A stretch of DNA of 64,000 bases from positions 14,359,088-14,423,087 of the forward strand of contig OX465579.1 of assembly GCA_950022655.1 (NCBI GenBank). The letters run 5' to 3'. The DNA is from Alentia gelatinosa (lineage: Eukaryota; Annelida; Polychaeta; Phyllodocida; Polynoidae). Position numbers and translations under genes: made by a program. Under the pieces are notes generated by a model. That model was not told the origin of the DNA. It ran no database searches and was given only the letters and a program-made list of their open reading frames with translations. Below are positions 51,498 to 63,014 of the stretch, piece by piece; position 1 is the stretch's first letter, and every line of letters starts with the position of its first letter.

Positions 51498-51680
51498 TTG
51501 AACCGGATTAAGATTCATATATTTAGACAATACTCCACGAGTTTAGATGTGCACCAATCATCATATAGGTGAAGCCGAGTGACGATTACTGCGCATCCAA
51601 ACAGGAATCTTGAGTATTGTCTATTTATATGGTTCGAGTGCAGTTCTGGATTTATCCCACCCCTTTCATGGATATTAGAA
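51498..51680 (+). mobile_element. DH-E element, copy 3 (HP1)
   Basis: TTTAGACAATACTCCACGAG...apex AGGTGAAGCCGAGTGACGAT...GAGTATTGTCTATTTATATG, TTCGAGTGCAGTTCTGG, TATCCCACCCC. HP2 is lost. Confidence 0.75.
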
Positions 51681-51779
51681 GAGTATCGAAATGTGAGAAC
51701 AAGTCTAATTATATCGTAAATCTACTTATGAATGCATAAATATGATATTTTTATTGAAAGAAACGCAATACGAGAGGTC

Positions 51780-52060
51780 GACCCAATAAGGCCACTCAAA
51801 AAAACAACTTGTTTCTCATCACCGCGCGCATCTGCAAAAACGATTTTAGAAGTTGTTGGTTTTTTTTTTTTTTGGGGGGGGGGGGTAAAATAAGATGAAC
51901 CTTGATAGAAATTAGGGAAAGTATGTGTATTTAGTATCAAATTAAAGCTCCCCATGCCAGGGATGCTTTCAATGTATAAACAGTATGAATCTAAAAACCC
52001 TGCATATGCAGACACCCCGCATAAGCGGGCACTTACGCAGGGTTTTACTGTATGTCTAAA
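51780..52060 (+). repeat. interspersed repeat Q, copy 2, ending in a pogo-like piece
   Basis: ACTTGTTTCTCATCACCGCG...T-run, G-run...GATGAACCTTGATAGAAATT...CCCATGCCAGGGATGC, then ACCCCGCATAAGCGGGCAC and GCAGGGTTTTACTGTA. A pogo-type end is associated with Q in both copies. Confidence 0.6.
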
Positions 52061-52189
52061 GCCCATTTTATGACACTTTTAAGCCATCTTTGATCCAGCA
52101 AAAAAAAAAAGTTCTTCCTGTTGAGGTACAATATTTCTCAGAAGCAGAAATCACAGAAAGTATGCCATGTGAGTTATGAAGTGACGTAT

Positions 52190-52370
52190 AGGGTCCCTAG
52201 CTATTGTGTTATGGAGGCGGTCATCTTGCCCCCAACACCAAACAAAGTACCAGATGGCAGGTCCAGTTATCAATGGATTTTATCAAAAATATTTTTTTAT
52301 GGTTTGCCATAGGGAGGTCTTAGCCTTATCTCATGATTATCAATGGATTAAAAGAACTGATAACAATGGT
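52190..52370 (-). repeat. interspersed repeat R, copy 3
   Basis: Inverse of copy 2: CTAGCTATTGTGTTATGGAG...CATCTTGCCCCCAACACC...TTTGCCATAGGGAGGTCTTA...CTCATGATTATCAATGGAT. Confidence 0.7.
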
Positions 52371-52402
52371 TGTACCCCGTCTGCAGTTGCGCTATCTTTC
52401 AA

Positions 52403-52734
52403 TTTATCTCACCCCTGGTACAAGTTTAGCCATAGGAATAACATTAGAAAAAAATACTCAACGATCACCCCGGTAAAGTAACAATACTATGCCACGGCCG
52501 TGGCGTAGTGGATTTGCTAAGTATATTCTGATTATTCTGAAGTTGTGATGTTATTTAAATGATAGAAAGGGGTGAGATAAATCCAGAACCGCACTCGAAT
52601 CGTAAAATCGACAATACTCCACTCGTTTGGCTGAGCCATAATCGTCACTCGGCTTCGCCTCGATGACGATTGCGGCCCAGCCAAACTCGTGGAGTATTGT
52701 CTATTTATGCGATTTTCGATGCAGTTCTATATAA
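52403..52734 (-). mobile_element. DH-E element, copy 4 (complete, inverted)
   Basis: TTATCTCACCCCTGGTAC...GCCATAGGAATAACATT...GCCACGGCCGTGGC...AAGGGGTGAGATAAATCC; HP1 apex CACTCGGCTTCGCCTCG; end GATGCAGTTCTATATAA. It matches copy 2 in inverse across both modules. Confidence 0.9.
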
Positions 52735-53460
52735 TTCCTGGCGGACAATGGCAATACTAGCAATCACTCTGTGCCCTATACGTTTAGTATTGACGCAACA
52801 ATAGCCAGCATACCAACCTCTGCAATAGTTTTGGTATTTTATCCATCCCAACATACTATGCTGGTACAGGAAAATACCAGAATACTTTGAATACGCGTTC
52901 TGATTGATTGAGAAAAATTACTGACCTAGTTAGGATATAGTGGTGCTGACGTCATGTAAATATACGATAATGGCCCCGAATTTATATCAAAAGTTTTAGG
53001 ACAATATTATGAGTAGTAAAAAGAATGTAAAAAAAAATAATTTTTTTAAGTGAAGAATCTGAAAGCATTCTAATTTACATATGAAAATAATATTTAAACA
53101 ATGACGCTGTAAAATGACAGATCTCTATAGAGTAAAGTGCCCTCCCAGCACACTTTCAAAAGCGGTTCAACCTAGCCACGTTTCGCTAAAGTACTTGACT
53201 CTTAATTGCTTTCTTAAGGCATTGTCCTGTGCTGAAATATGAAAAGTCACCGTTATTCAGAGGCACCAAATTATGTTCAGTTGTTCGACCTTCCCATTAT
53301 CAGAAGCATTGAATGCTACTCTCAACACAATCTGGACGGTCGGAAAATTTGCCGCACAATCTCTCCTGAACAAACACATTGATTTGAAATTTAATCTCAG
53401 GAGGAAGGACTTATCATAATTCCGTCTAAATAATGATCGACAATTGAAACATGAGAGGTT
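52735..53460. other. unassigned DNA
   Basis: AT-rich, single-copy in this window. No exon is supported. Confidence 0.4.
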
Positions 53461-53630
53461 ATATACACAATAATGACTGGTTTTGCAAACGAGTGGCCGT
53501 AATCTCTGAGTAGTTGACGTGTAGTAATATCCGAGCGATTAGCGAGGATATTACGTCGTCAACTACGAGGAGATTACGGTCACTCGTATACAAAACCAGT
53601 CGTTATTGTATTTATTACCCACCTAGAAGA
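53461..53630 (+). mobile_element. DH-G-type HP1 (variant 3), copy 9
   Basis: CACAATAATGACTGGTTTTG...GTAGTTGACGTGTAGTAATA, apex TCCGAGCGATTAGCGAGGA, TATTACGTCGTCAACTAC...CAAAACCAGTCGTTATTG, followed by TTATTACCCACCT. HP2 is lost. Confidence 0.8.
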
Positions 53631-53639
53631 TTAATAACA

Positions 53640-54330
53640 AATCTATTGCTTTATTTTTTTTTAAAGCAGTTTATTGAGGTTATCTGTTGACATACATCAT
53701 CATTGGTCGTACATTTATTATTGCTGAAGTCTTTGTTACATAGTTGTTATAAAGCATGTCGCTTTGTCGTGTATAAAACGCCTATCTTTAAAGTCCAGTT
53801 CTTTAAGGTACTGTTTTTTTTTTTGGTATTTTATATATAATAACGTTAAAAGCAAATGGTGCAGTTCAGAATTCATAGTGCAAATTGCGAAGTCAACTAT
53901 ATTAACTATAACCAGTACAAAGTCAGTGTAGAATCTATGCTCTACTCTAACACAAACATGTATGAGACAATGTAACACAAGGTCGACAGTATGTATTGGA
54001 AAGTATGACATGATACATAAGCTGTGTCAAGACTGACAAGGAAACTCTTTCTGTAATACATTTAGTTCCAGACACCACAGAACTGTAAGCATGGCTGTAA
54101 TTCGGTGTAGACTAACACCAATAATATAGTTCGCCATTAACCTGTACTTTTAGCATGCAAAGTATATTATTACAATGATTTCTGATGATAAATGAGATTA
54201 TTATGATTGCTTCTAAATAACTAACATTGAATGAACATTCAAGAAACTTATTTCGAAGTACATGATGATTTGACCTCATTATGGACAGGACTATTTTTCC
54301 GGAATCTCCTGCAGGAGATTCTGACATGCC
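53640..54330 (-). other. unassigned; possible minus-strand polyadenylated 3' end
   Basis: On the minus strand an AATAAA (about 53670) is followed within 20 bases by an A-rich run (53650-53660), as in a 3' UTR or retroposed tail. No coding sequence is recognised upstream. Confidence 0.2.
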
Positions 54331-54401
54331 AGAATCTCCGGGTAGTGGTTTCCAGGCACCCTATACATTTCCTATGGAGACTCCGTAATCGGTGGGTAAT
54401 A

Positions 54402-54740
54402 AATACACAATATTGACTGGTTTCAGATAAAAGCGGGCGTATGCTAAGATGAGTTGACGATTAGTAATATCCGAGCGTATGCGAGGATATTGCGTAGAGT
54501 CAACTCCGAGGAGCATACAAACGCTTTTATCTGAAACCAGTCTATATTGTATTTATTATCCACCTTTTCTGCACAAGTGACATGTCGATATCAGTTGATT
54601 TTATTTCTGCATTATTTTTCCATACGCACTATTTTTCCGTATGCGCCACCCGGAGCATACAACCTATCCGTATGCGCCGGGTATGTCCATACACGCTGCC
54701 TATGTGTTTTCTATGGGCACTTTGTATTAGGTGGATGATA
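54402..54740 (+). mobile_element. DH-G element, copy 10 (complete)
   Basis: HP1: CAATATTGACTGGTTTCAGA...apex AATATCCGAGCGTATGCGAG...GAAACCAGTCTATATTG. HP2: TTATCCACCTTTTC...ACTATTTTTCCGTATGCG...CCTATGTGTTTTCTATGGGC...TAGGTGGATGATA. A broken HP2 end (54340-54401, GGTGGGTAATAAA) precedes it. Confidence 0.92.
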
Positions 54741-54864
54741 AAACAGCATCGTACTCAGAGTGGCTCTTGATAAACATTGCAGGCTGACATGTATGTGCCC
54801 ATCCTCCGTATTACATGGGGACTTCAATCGCCGATTTTACATGTGACCTTACACCGTTGAGGAT

Positions 54865-55104
54865 TAAAGAAGAAACCAACAAGTTTTGGTCAGAGTCGTC
54901 ATTCTCCACTAGTTAGATGCGGAGTGATATGAACGAGGCGACAGCCCTGTGAATATCACATAGCATTCAAACGAGTTGGAGAACGACTTCTTTGACCAAA
55001 ACGAGTTGCTTTCTGTATTTATCTCACCCCTGTACACACCTAAAGAATGGATGACACACAGGATATAGTTAAGCCTATGGACAATTATTCCAGGGGTGAG
55101 ATAA
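54865..55104 (+). mobile_element. DH-D element, copy 7 (HP2 shortened)
   Basis: HP1 complete, with apex ACGAGGCGACAGCCCTGTG. HP2 has lost its middle: GACACACAGGATATAGTTAA joins directly to GCCTATGGACAATTATTCC, ending AGGGGTGAGATAA. Confidence 0.88.
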
Positions 55105-55930
55105 ACAGTAATACACTTTCAGTTTATGTCTATCTCATAATATACATTGTTACTCTTTAGTATTAAAATAGATTGTTTATTATATAGTATTTACTCCGCG
55201 TTTTAGACCGTTATTACTAGAATTCACATTTTTCTCATGTTATAAAGCTTGATTGTACAACGGTAATTATTTTACTCCTTATTATAGAAAATCCTGGTCT
55301 GAGCTTACTCGCTTTTCCGATCTCCACTTTCCTTTATATTTTGTTTTTACCTCTAAGAACTCTAAAAATTTCCATTCTGATTTTTGGTGAACATTTTTAA
55401 TCTTACTTGGTTTAAAACAAACGATACATATAATTAACAGGTTCGAATATTCCGATCTGTAGAATATCCGAATACAGTAGAAATAAGGAGAAGGGGAGAT
55501 TTTAGTTCGTTGCTTTATTCTTCTGAAACATATTTCACTATAGTAATATGTCACATAACTATGTCATAACGTCTTTGAAATCAGAGTTTTTACTAATAAC
55601 TTTCTATATATATATGATCCTAATCTGTCTACAGTGCTGTCGCCGCCATATTTTCTGTATTCAGACCTCCATTATTCTATCCACGTGACATTTCCACGAC
55701 AGACATTGCTGCATTAAACTCTTAATCCTGTGCTCCGGCCTAAAACCTTCGATAGGATTTACCCACTGAGGGAAGAAAGGCAGCGGATCGTAAATTAGCT
55801 TTTCTGTCCAGGTTTTTTTCCACTCCACTCTGAATTCCCAGTTTATCCGAATGGCTGAACACCTATGCCTGGTACGTCTCTATGTCTGGGAGGTGCAGCA
55901 CTGAACAAGCCATGTCGGGAATAAAACCTG
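55105..55930. other. unassigned DNA
   Basis: 55105-55610 is AT-rich; 55620-55930 is closer to 45-50% GC. No repeat copy is recognised. Confidence 0.4.
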
Positions 55931-55933
55931 CAG

Positions 55934-56054
55934 ATTTGCTCAGGGTTACTGGGAGAGAGCCATAATGGACTCCCTGGAGGCATACGAAGTGATGTTCAAA
56001 CTGCCGAGTACGTATATTGAAGAATTCCCTAAGCTGTCAGTTTGTAGTTCTATT
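55934..56054 (+). CDS. possible internal exon, 121 bp (tentative)
   Basis: AACCTGCAG lies before 55934 and GTAAGA after 56054. One frame is open across the whole interval (FAQGYWERAIMDSLEAYEVM then FKLPSTYIEEFPKLSV) and stops soon after in the presumed intron. The peptide has an unremarkable, soluble-protein-like composition. No family is recognised. The polypyrimidine tract is weak. Confidence 0.22.
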
Positions 56055-56159
56055 GTAAGAAAGATCTGATACTCGAAAAGTGGTGAATATATGCGTTGAT
56101 TTCCTCCTTTTGAGAATAAGGTTCATCCTACTGACAGAACGTCCTTAAAGCTGTGTGCT

Positions 56160-57230
56160 TATTTTAAAGCCGGAGACACATTAAGCGAGAAACGCAGCGA
56201 TTTCCGGAATCCCCAACACAAACTGGCGTGTATGTGAGATATTATTTCATATTTCACTTCACTATTGCTTCTGAGATGCTGAATTATTAGTGGGAGATTT
56301 TACTATGAAGTAATAGCTCACATGTACATGCCATTTTGTGTTGGCAATTCCGGAAGTTGCTGCACTTCTTGCTTGGTGTGTCTCTGGTTTTATGCCAGAG
56401 AAGCACCAAGTAAGAAATGCAGAGATTTCACGAATAACCAATACATTACTATGATATGATATCTCACATACATGAAATTTTTTGTTGCAAATTCCGGAGA
56501 TTGCTGCCATTTCTCATTTGGTGTTTCTCTGGCTTGAAGCTGTGTGCTTATCTGATAGCTGAAGACACGCCAAGTGAGGAATGCAGTGATCTCCGGAATC
56601 ACCAACACAAACTGGCATGTATGTGCGATATTATTTCATATTTGAGACGCTGAATTATTAGTGATCCTCGAGATTTTACTATGAAATAGTAGCTTACATT
56701 CATGCCAATTCTGGAAGTCACTGCATTTCCTCTCGGAGAGTCTCCGTCTTTAAGCCAGAGACACACCAAATAAGAAATGGCTATCATTTTATATTTCACA
56801 TGATTATTGCTTCCGAAACACTAAATTATCAGTGGGAGATATTACTATTTGATGATATCTCACATACATGCTGTTTCATAGTGGCGATTCCAGAGATAGC
56901 TGCCTTGACTTGCTTGATGTGTCTCCAGCTTTAAGCCGGAGACACACCAAGCGAGTCAAGGTGGCGATCTCTGGAATTGCCAATACAAAATGGCATTTAT
57001 CTGAGATATTTTTTCATAGTAATATCTCCCATCGATAATATAGCGTATCAGAAGCAATAATCAAGGGAAATATGAAATAATAGCTCACATACACGCCATT
57101 TTGTGTTGGCGATTCCAGAAGTCGCTGCCTTTCTCGCTCGGTGTGTCTCCAGCATAAGCCAGCTGAGACAGCCATTCTCGCCAACAACCCGACCCCAGTA
57201 CGTAACAATATCGCCTTCATTCTGCGTCGC
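56160..57230. repeat. cluster of alternating inverted repeats (nested hairpins)
   Basis: A unit of about 85 bp (GCCGGAGACACACCAAG, then GCAGCGATTTCCGGAATTGC, then CAACACAAAATGGC, then TGTATGTGAGATATTATTTC) occurs about eight times in alternating orientation. Spacers carry ATTATTGCTTCTGA...TTATTAGTGGGAGA. Adjacent opposite copies can pair into a row of hairpins. It resembles no other family in the window. Confidence 0.85.
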
Positions 57231-57239
57231 ATCTCTCAT

Positions 57240-57614
57240 TTAACAGCATTTTGATTTGTCTGTGTCTGTTGTATTAGAATAGAACTAATGAACCGCATCT
57301 CGTTAGCCACGACAGAGATGATTTAATCATTGAGTGCAGGTGAATAATCAATGAAAGGCCTGTAAATATGGGATAGACATTTCAATCGATGATACACATT
57401 TAAAGCAAGAGTAGAGTTTGTTTTGTTCTTCAAAGGATTGCATCGTATTTACCCTGTCTTTTGCATAATGGATTAGTCCTGTCTAAACGTCCTCTGAATA
57501 TCTTTGCAGTCCTTCCCCCATCCCTCATAATTTCCTTTACTAATCTTGGGATGGACAAACCTTTCAATTTGTAATATTCTCTATATTTTATATGTCGAAT
57601 GTATTCCTGTTGTT
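57240..57614. other. unassigned DNA
   Basis: No feature supported. Confidence 0.4.
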
Positions 57615-57916
57615 TATCCTACCCCTAATATAAAATCCCATAGGCTTAACATTGAGTTTCTGTATGCCACGTTGCCTGGCATACAGAGTTTTATATGCCA
57701 CTAGTGGTTTACAGAATTTTTATTACATAATATTCCAAATCGAGGAGACGAGGTAGGATCAAATCAAAACCTGATTCGTTTTAATCGTGGCCACTGCATT
57801 CCACTCCTGGAGTTTTGGCTCTGGACTTCATTCCGCTCTGCCTCGTGAAATCACTATGCCAAACTCCAGTCGTGGCATACGGTGGCCCAGATTAAAACTC
57901 ATCCAGTTTTACGATA
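57615..57916 (-). mobile_element. DH-A element, copy 4
   Basis: TATCCTACCCCTAATATAAA...CCATAGGCTTAACATTG...ATGCCACTAGTGG...GACGAGGTAGGATCAAATC; HP1 apex TTCCGCTCTGCCTCGTG; end CCAGTTTTACGATA. Confidence 0.92.
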
Positions 57917-58057
57917 ATAAGTTGAAATTCCTGATTTTGATACATAAGCATACATAATAATAAACCAAATCAAGCCTAAACCTAAACTTGTGGAGAGCAT
58001 TCAGGGGAAGAGAACATGCAACTATAGTTGAAGGATACATGTCATAGGATCTAATAA

Positions 58058-58360
58058 TATCGTAAAACTGGATGAGTTTTAATCTGGGCCACCGTATGCA
58101 ACGACTTGAGTTTGGCATAGGGACTTCATGAGGCGAAGCAGAGTGAAGTCCAAAGCCAAAACTCCAGGAGTGGAGTGCGGTGGCTAAAATTAAAACGAAT
58201 TAGGTTTTGATTTTATCCTACCCCATCTCCTCGATTTTGGAATATTATGTGATAACAATTCTGTATGCCACTAGTGGCATATAAAACTCTGTATGCCAGT
58301 CAGAGTGGCATACGGAAACTCAATGTTAAGCCTATGGGATTTTATATTAGGGGTAGGATA
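58058..58360 (+). mobile_element. DH-A element, copy 5
   Basis: TATCGTAAAACTGGATGAG...apex GAGGCGAAGCAGAGTG...TATCCTACCCCATCTCC...TATGCCACTAGTGGCATA...AATGTTAAGCCTATGG...GGGGTAGGATA. It lies 141 bp from copy 4 in inverse orientation. Confidence 0.92.
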
Positions 58361-58392
58361 ATGTGTATTATTGACCTTTTTTCCATCTTTAC

Positions 58393-58394
58393 TT

Positions 58395-58448
<54 letters not shown>

Positions 58449-58452
58449 AAGA
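58393..58452. repeat. (GA)n microsatellite
   Basis: About 50 bp of GA. Confidence 0.95.
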
Positions 58453-58994
58453 TAGAATGAGTTCGGAAAGTGGGCCTTCGTTATTAAAGTAATGTATCAA
58501 GTACATGCTCGGTGCATTCATGTATTCTAAATTGCTTACTGTTGCTTGCTCAGTTTATTTCAATCGCCACCCAATCCCTTATACTAACAATGCGACACTC
58601 GAGCGGTGCAGTGCTTCTGGCGCATATAGGCCTTTATATGTAATGTAACAGTGGGGAGGGTTGGGGAACGTTAGGGCCGAGAGTATGCACCAACATGGAC
58701 GGATGAGTATACCCTAAGGGGAGCAGAAGTAAACGTAAGCCGTATCAGCGGCTGCATCAATTCTAATTAAAGGTGCATTAAAATGGCTGCTAGTAATTAG
58801 GTCCCTCAGGTATGACAGTGATAAAGTATAGATATACCATTATTAAATATCCTCCTAATATTATTCTCAGCTCTGGGCTTAAAACACCTGCAACCGCGCA
58901 TATTAATCTAGATCTTAGTTGTAAATACTATATTTATCTACAATTTCATGATTAGTGTTACTCAGCTTATTCAATAGTACAACCTGAGCTCTCT
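58453..58994. other. unassigned DNA
   Basis: Single-copy here. TTCTAATTAAAGGTGCATTA and CTAGTAATTAGG lie at 58760-58800. No exon is supported. Confidence 0.35.
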
Positions 58995-59320
58995 CTTGAT
59001 AATTACGTACTGCTGCTCCCTGTGCAGTATAAATTGTATACTGAACCCTGTGCAGTACACTGTTATACTGCACACTTTGAAATATCAGCAGTATGTGAGC
59101 TTTCATGCTGATATGTCTTCTATGTCAATATATGGCAAGTTTGATTAATTTTGGGTATATAATAAATATGGAACGACCCAACATGCTCGTACATGCTACA
59201 AAACTCGATGGGAATGGATGTTATTTACGGAACTCGGCCTGGGTCCTCGTTCGGTAAAGAAACAACAATCCCCTATCTCGTTTTGTAGCATGTATAGCAT
59301 GGTCAGTTCGTTCTATATAA
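58995..59320 (-). mobile_element. DH-K element, copy 18 (left end lost)
   Basis: HP2: TTGATAATTACGTACTGCTG...CCCTGTGCAGTATAAATTGT...TTTTGGGTATATAATAAATA. HP1 apex GGAACTCGGCCTGGGTCCTC; end GTTCGTTCTATATAA. Confidence 0.85.
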
Positions 59321-59439
59321 ATACGAATTTCTAGCACTTAAGGGTCAGCTGTACGGAGTGACGAATTGATATTGTTCATCCTTGCTGTCATTCACGCCCG
59401 TAAGTAGTAGAATAGGAGCAGCGGATAGTTCATGCACTA

Positions 59440-59810
59440 TAACTAGGAGCAAATAGTATGTTCATCATTGATGAATGAGTTGATGAATGAGCGTGCAATT
59501 ATAATGGATAACAATTAAAAGGTTTGGGTTACATCCAGCCTATGGATCGTTTCTGTAACCCACTAGCACCCAGTCAACTTGCCATTTAGTTTAGGATCCA
59601 AATATATCAAGCCCCAGTGGGTCTTGAGGTATTTCAGTATTGAGTGATTGGTCATGGTCAGCTAGGCATGCCTCTAAGACCTTGAGACACTGGCACCATG
59701 CTCTTTTCCCAATATCACAGAGAATAGCACGCAGATAGTGAAGGGATACCTTTTTTGCAGTACGCTGGAAGTCCATATAGGACCCCTCTAACCTTTAGAT
59801 AACGTACGTC
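59440..59810 (+). repeat. interspersed repeat S, copy 6
   Basis: GTTCATCATTGATGAATGAG...AAAAGGTTTGGGTTACATCC...CAAGCCCCAGTGGGTC...CCTCTAAGACCTTGAGACAC...GATAGTGAAGGGATACC. Confidence 0.75.
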
Positions 59811-59944
59811 CGTATGGAACAGGCACTTAAGGCGTGGGAGGATTATGCATATGTGGCGTCATCATGGACATCTATGGGGAAGCTAGGAGTAGTGCATGGA
59901 ATTGGTTCTTTATAGGTGGCCATCTCGTAATGCTTTAGATCTTA

Positions 59945-60334
59945 CCCGGCGTTTATACTTACTCGGCGTTTACACTAGACGACTAAATATGTGACGACTG
60001 TAGATCGTCAGCCAATAGTCGTCAGGCGGTGGCAATGTCCACCGCAAAAGTCGTCGACGTCAGAATTCACCTGAGCGTTTATACTGACGACTCTGGCTTT
60101 TCCCAGAATCTCCGCCTATGTAGACGACTAATTCAAGCCTGCTTAAAATAGTCGCCGAGGTCAAAGCATGTCCAATAGTCGTGAGGTGGTGCTTTATTGC
60201 GTAACCAGACGTAACCAGACGATCTGCAGTCGCCACACGCTTGGCGTTTACATTAGACGATATCTATCATTTTACTGCTGAAAGTCGTCAGGTTCAAGAA
60301 TCGCCGCGTATAATCGTCTAGTGTAAACGCCGGG
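59945..60334. mobile_element. P3 element (TTA duplication)
   Basis: TTA lies at 59942-59944 and 60335-60337. The ends are CCCGGCGTTTATACTTAC and CTAGTGTAAACGCCGGG. The end sequence is repeated inside (CGGCGTTTACACTAGACGAC at about 59963). The CCCGGCGT start is shared with P1 ends. The interior is rich in GTCGTC/GACGAC. No ORF. Confidence 0.75.
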
Positions 60335-60800
60335 TTAGACGACTAAAAACGTGACGACTGTAGAGCGTCTGCCAATAGTCGTCAGGTGGTTCTCGATCAC
60401 GCAATCTCGGCCATAATGGTCGTCGATTCGTGACTTTACTTGATGGCCGACTTGAAATAGTCGTCGGCCAAGCAATGGTCTCATTAATGACCAGGGACTT
60501 GTTTCACTAGTTTTGTGACAAAAGTGTTGGACAGACATGAAAAGCGGCACCAACAGTGCAAGCAGGAACAGACAAAACGAAGTCTAATGTCTAATTCTTA
60601 TGAAGCCGGACACACCATGTTTGGGGTCTGTCTTGTCCTAAGGGCAGCTACTTGTGTTTGCACGAAACTAGTCAACCCCAATCTGTCTGTATGGTGTCAC
60701 AGACGCCATCTAGACATGTCATGAAACTAGTGATACAGGTCCCAGGTGGTGCCACATTGCATGGTCTGATATAATCAGATGATCTGTAGACGCCACGCAG
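60335..60800. mobile_element. second P3-type element, truncated by the first
   Basis: GACGACTAAAAACGTGACGA, CTGTAGAGCGTCTGCCAATA repeats the P3 subterminal sequence directly after the TTA. It continues into CAGTGCAAGCAGGAACAGAC...CTAATGTCTAATTCTTATGA...GCCATCTAGACATGTCATGA, shared with 23090-23190. Confidence 0.6.
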
Positions 60801-60945
60801 TTGGCGTTTTCACTAGATTCCTTGCATTTTCCAGCTGAAAATCGTAAAGTGATGCTAAATTCAAGAATTGCCACCCATAATTGTAAACTCCGGTTACTGG
60901 CGTATCTCTTCTCAGGTTGTATTTGCTATTATACGTTGCACTACA

Positions 60946-61262
60946 TAGAAAATATTGACTGGTTTCAGATACAAGCGGTCGTATGCTCCGAGGAGTTGAT
61001 GCGTAGCGATATCCGTGTACATGCGATGATATTGCGCAGTGGCAACTCCTAGGAGCATACAACCGCTTTAATCTGAAACCAGTTCATATTGTATTTATTA
61101 TCCATCATTTCCATACAAGTGGCGTGCTGATGTTAGTTCATTTAGTCATGCACTATTTTCTAATACGCACTATTTTTCCGTATGCGCCGGCTTTTGAAAC
61201 CCGGAGCATACAACATATCCGTATGCTCCGGGTCTGTGTTTAACATGGACACTATGTATTTT
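60946..61262 (+). mobile_element. DH-G element, copy 11
   Basis: HP1: AATATTGACTGGTTTCAGAT...apex GATATCCGTGTACATGCGAT...CTGAAACCAGTTCATATTG. HP2: TTATCCATCATTTCC...GGCTTTTGAAACCCGGAGCA...CCGTATGCTCCGGGTCTG, ending at CATGGACACTATGTATT with the last terminus lost. Confidence 0.85.
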
Positions 61263-61960
61263 CTTCTTTTATTCTAATTTCAGAAGTTTTTTTAAAAAGA
61301 ATTTCCATTATTGAGATCGTTGCTTGATACAGTCAGTTTTTTAACTAAATCATATCTTCAGCTTCTTAACAAAGGTGGCCAGGTTGTATCAGCTTTTAAT
61401 GATAAGCTAATTTACATCACATTGACCTTCCTATAAGGGATGCTACAAGGTTTATAAAACACTCCATTCGATAGAACATACAAAATACATCATGGTTATT
61501 ATAACATCATTCATGGGCGGCGTATGGGCACAGTTTTCCATCCCTTGGATTTTCTACCAACAGTTTCAGAATTGGTTAAAAGTAGCAGTTCGTCTATAAC
61601 GATTTACTTTAGCCGGGTTTCCCGGTAGTATACATGAGAAACAGTCAGTACTGATAGCAGTCACGAAATCGACAAGTAATGATCTAGGTCATTCTATGGT
61701 TTTATTATGCATCGTATACAAAGCCCTCATTGAAAATGTATGGGGACTCAGAAAACCACTACCCATTGTATAAAACATGTCAAATACCATAACTGTGGTA
61801 TACGGATTCAAACCTGTGGTATACGGCCTCAAAACCATGGTGTACGGGAAAAATAGTCCCTTCATGCTGAGGAGCAAAGAAATAGTCCCTGTTATGATAC
61901 TCTTTAATATGGCTATTATTGGGTTTAATTTATTTGAAAAGATGGATGATTAATGCAACA
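61263..61960. other. unassigned DNA
   Basis: A local cluster of GTGGTATACGG / GTGGTATACGGCC / GGTGTACGGG at 61795-61850 resembles the inner part of a DH HP2. The rest is unrecognised. Confidence 0.4.
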
Positions 61961-61967
61961 AACGATG

Positions 61968-62105
61968 ATTTTGTGGACAGGCAGCTCTGTCAACCACTCG
62001 CGGTTGACGTCGTAATATACTCGCTAGCGCTCGTGTATTACTACGCGTCAACCTCTCGTGGTTTACGGCCGCCTGTCCACAAAACCATCGATTATTGTCT
62101 ATGTA
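61968..62105 (+). mobile_element. DH-G-type HP1 (variant 2), copy 12
   Basis: AACGATGATTTTGTGGACAG...GCGGTTGACGTCGTAATA, apex CTCGCTAGCGCTCG, TATTACTACGCGTCAACCTC...GCCGCCTGTCCACAAAACCA. Same arms as 42366. A stray GGTGGATAATAAA lies at 62246. Confidence 0.8.
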
Positions 62106-62106
62106 T

Positions 62107-63014
62107 TCCACAGGAAGCATACAATCTGCTATTGCAGGTTTTCATTGCAGTTTTGGTTTAAACAAGCAGAAACAGGATTGTCTTCACATAAGGGTACTGC
62201 ATAACAGTTTTTAACGTTATATTAAGTAACCAGACTAATGAATTAGGTGGATAATAAAAAGATGACCAGCTTAGAGAGCACCAAAATGATCAACACAATG
62301 CCCATAGCTTCTCCTTCTCCCTACCTAAACGCAAACCTTGAATATTTCAGTTTAGCTTCAGAGTCCCAAGTTACGATGGATTATCAATAAACAGATTCAC
62401 TTATGATTATCTAATAAAATTCATATCCCCCAAATAGGTACATTAAGAATGGCATACCTGGATTATATGTTATAGCGCTGTGGAGGTAAAATCCATCTGG
62501 ACATTAAAGGCTAATACTGAGACTCCACTAAAAGCAGTGGTGTGGGAAATCAAGTCAATACTAACCATTGACTACCACTTGGCTCATTGTTCTCATATCA
62601 TGGAGGGACAACGTTAATTAATGTACCGTACTCCTAGATGCCAGTACCAAGGGTCTTACATAAAATATGACCAGCTACAATGGGAGGAAATGCCACAGCA
62701 CTCTCAAATCGTGGCGTAATTTCCGATAATTGGATGGCGCCAAATGGTTGACTCCACAGAGTAAGCCTTTCAAGAGAGTTGGCCACTTGCTGCCTAATTA
62801 ACAGTCTAAAGATATCGGCAGCTGACTTGGCATTGCTGTACAGTCTACATAATACTTACAGGGACAGCACGACAATAGGCAAGAACGAGGCCTCATGAAC
62901 CCATATTATACCGCCGTATGGGGCGCCTTACACATAGCGTATATTGCGTATATTGTGTCATAGACTAATATTCATGAGGCTATATATCGAGTATATAGGA
63001 CGAGTATAATGGAA
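62107..63014. other. unassigned DNA
   Basis: No exon, RNA gene or repeat copy is supported in this 0.9 kb. Confidence 0.4.

Noticed and set aside
60515..60724. Similar peptides in two P3-type copies (CKQEQTKRSLMS here, CKQERTKRSLMS at 23.09 kb)
   Set aside because: It could be a decayed transposon ORF, but the similarity covers only about 25 codons, matches at DNA level just as well, and no transposase motif is visible.
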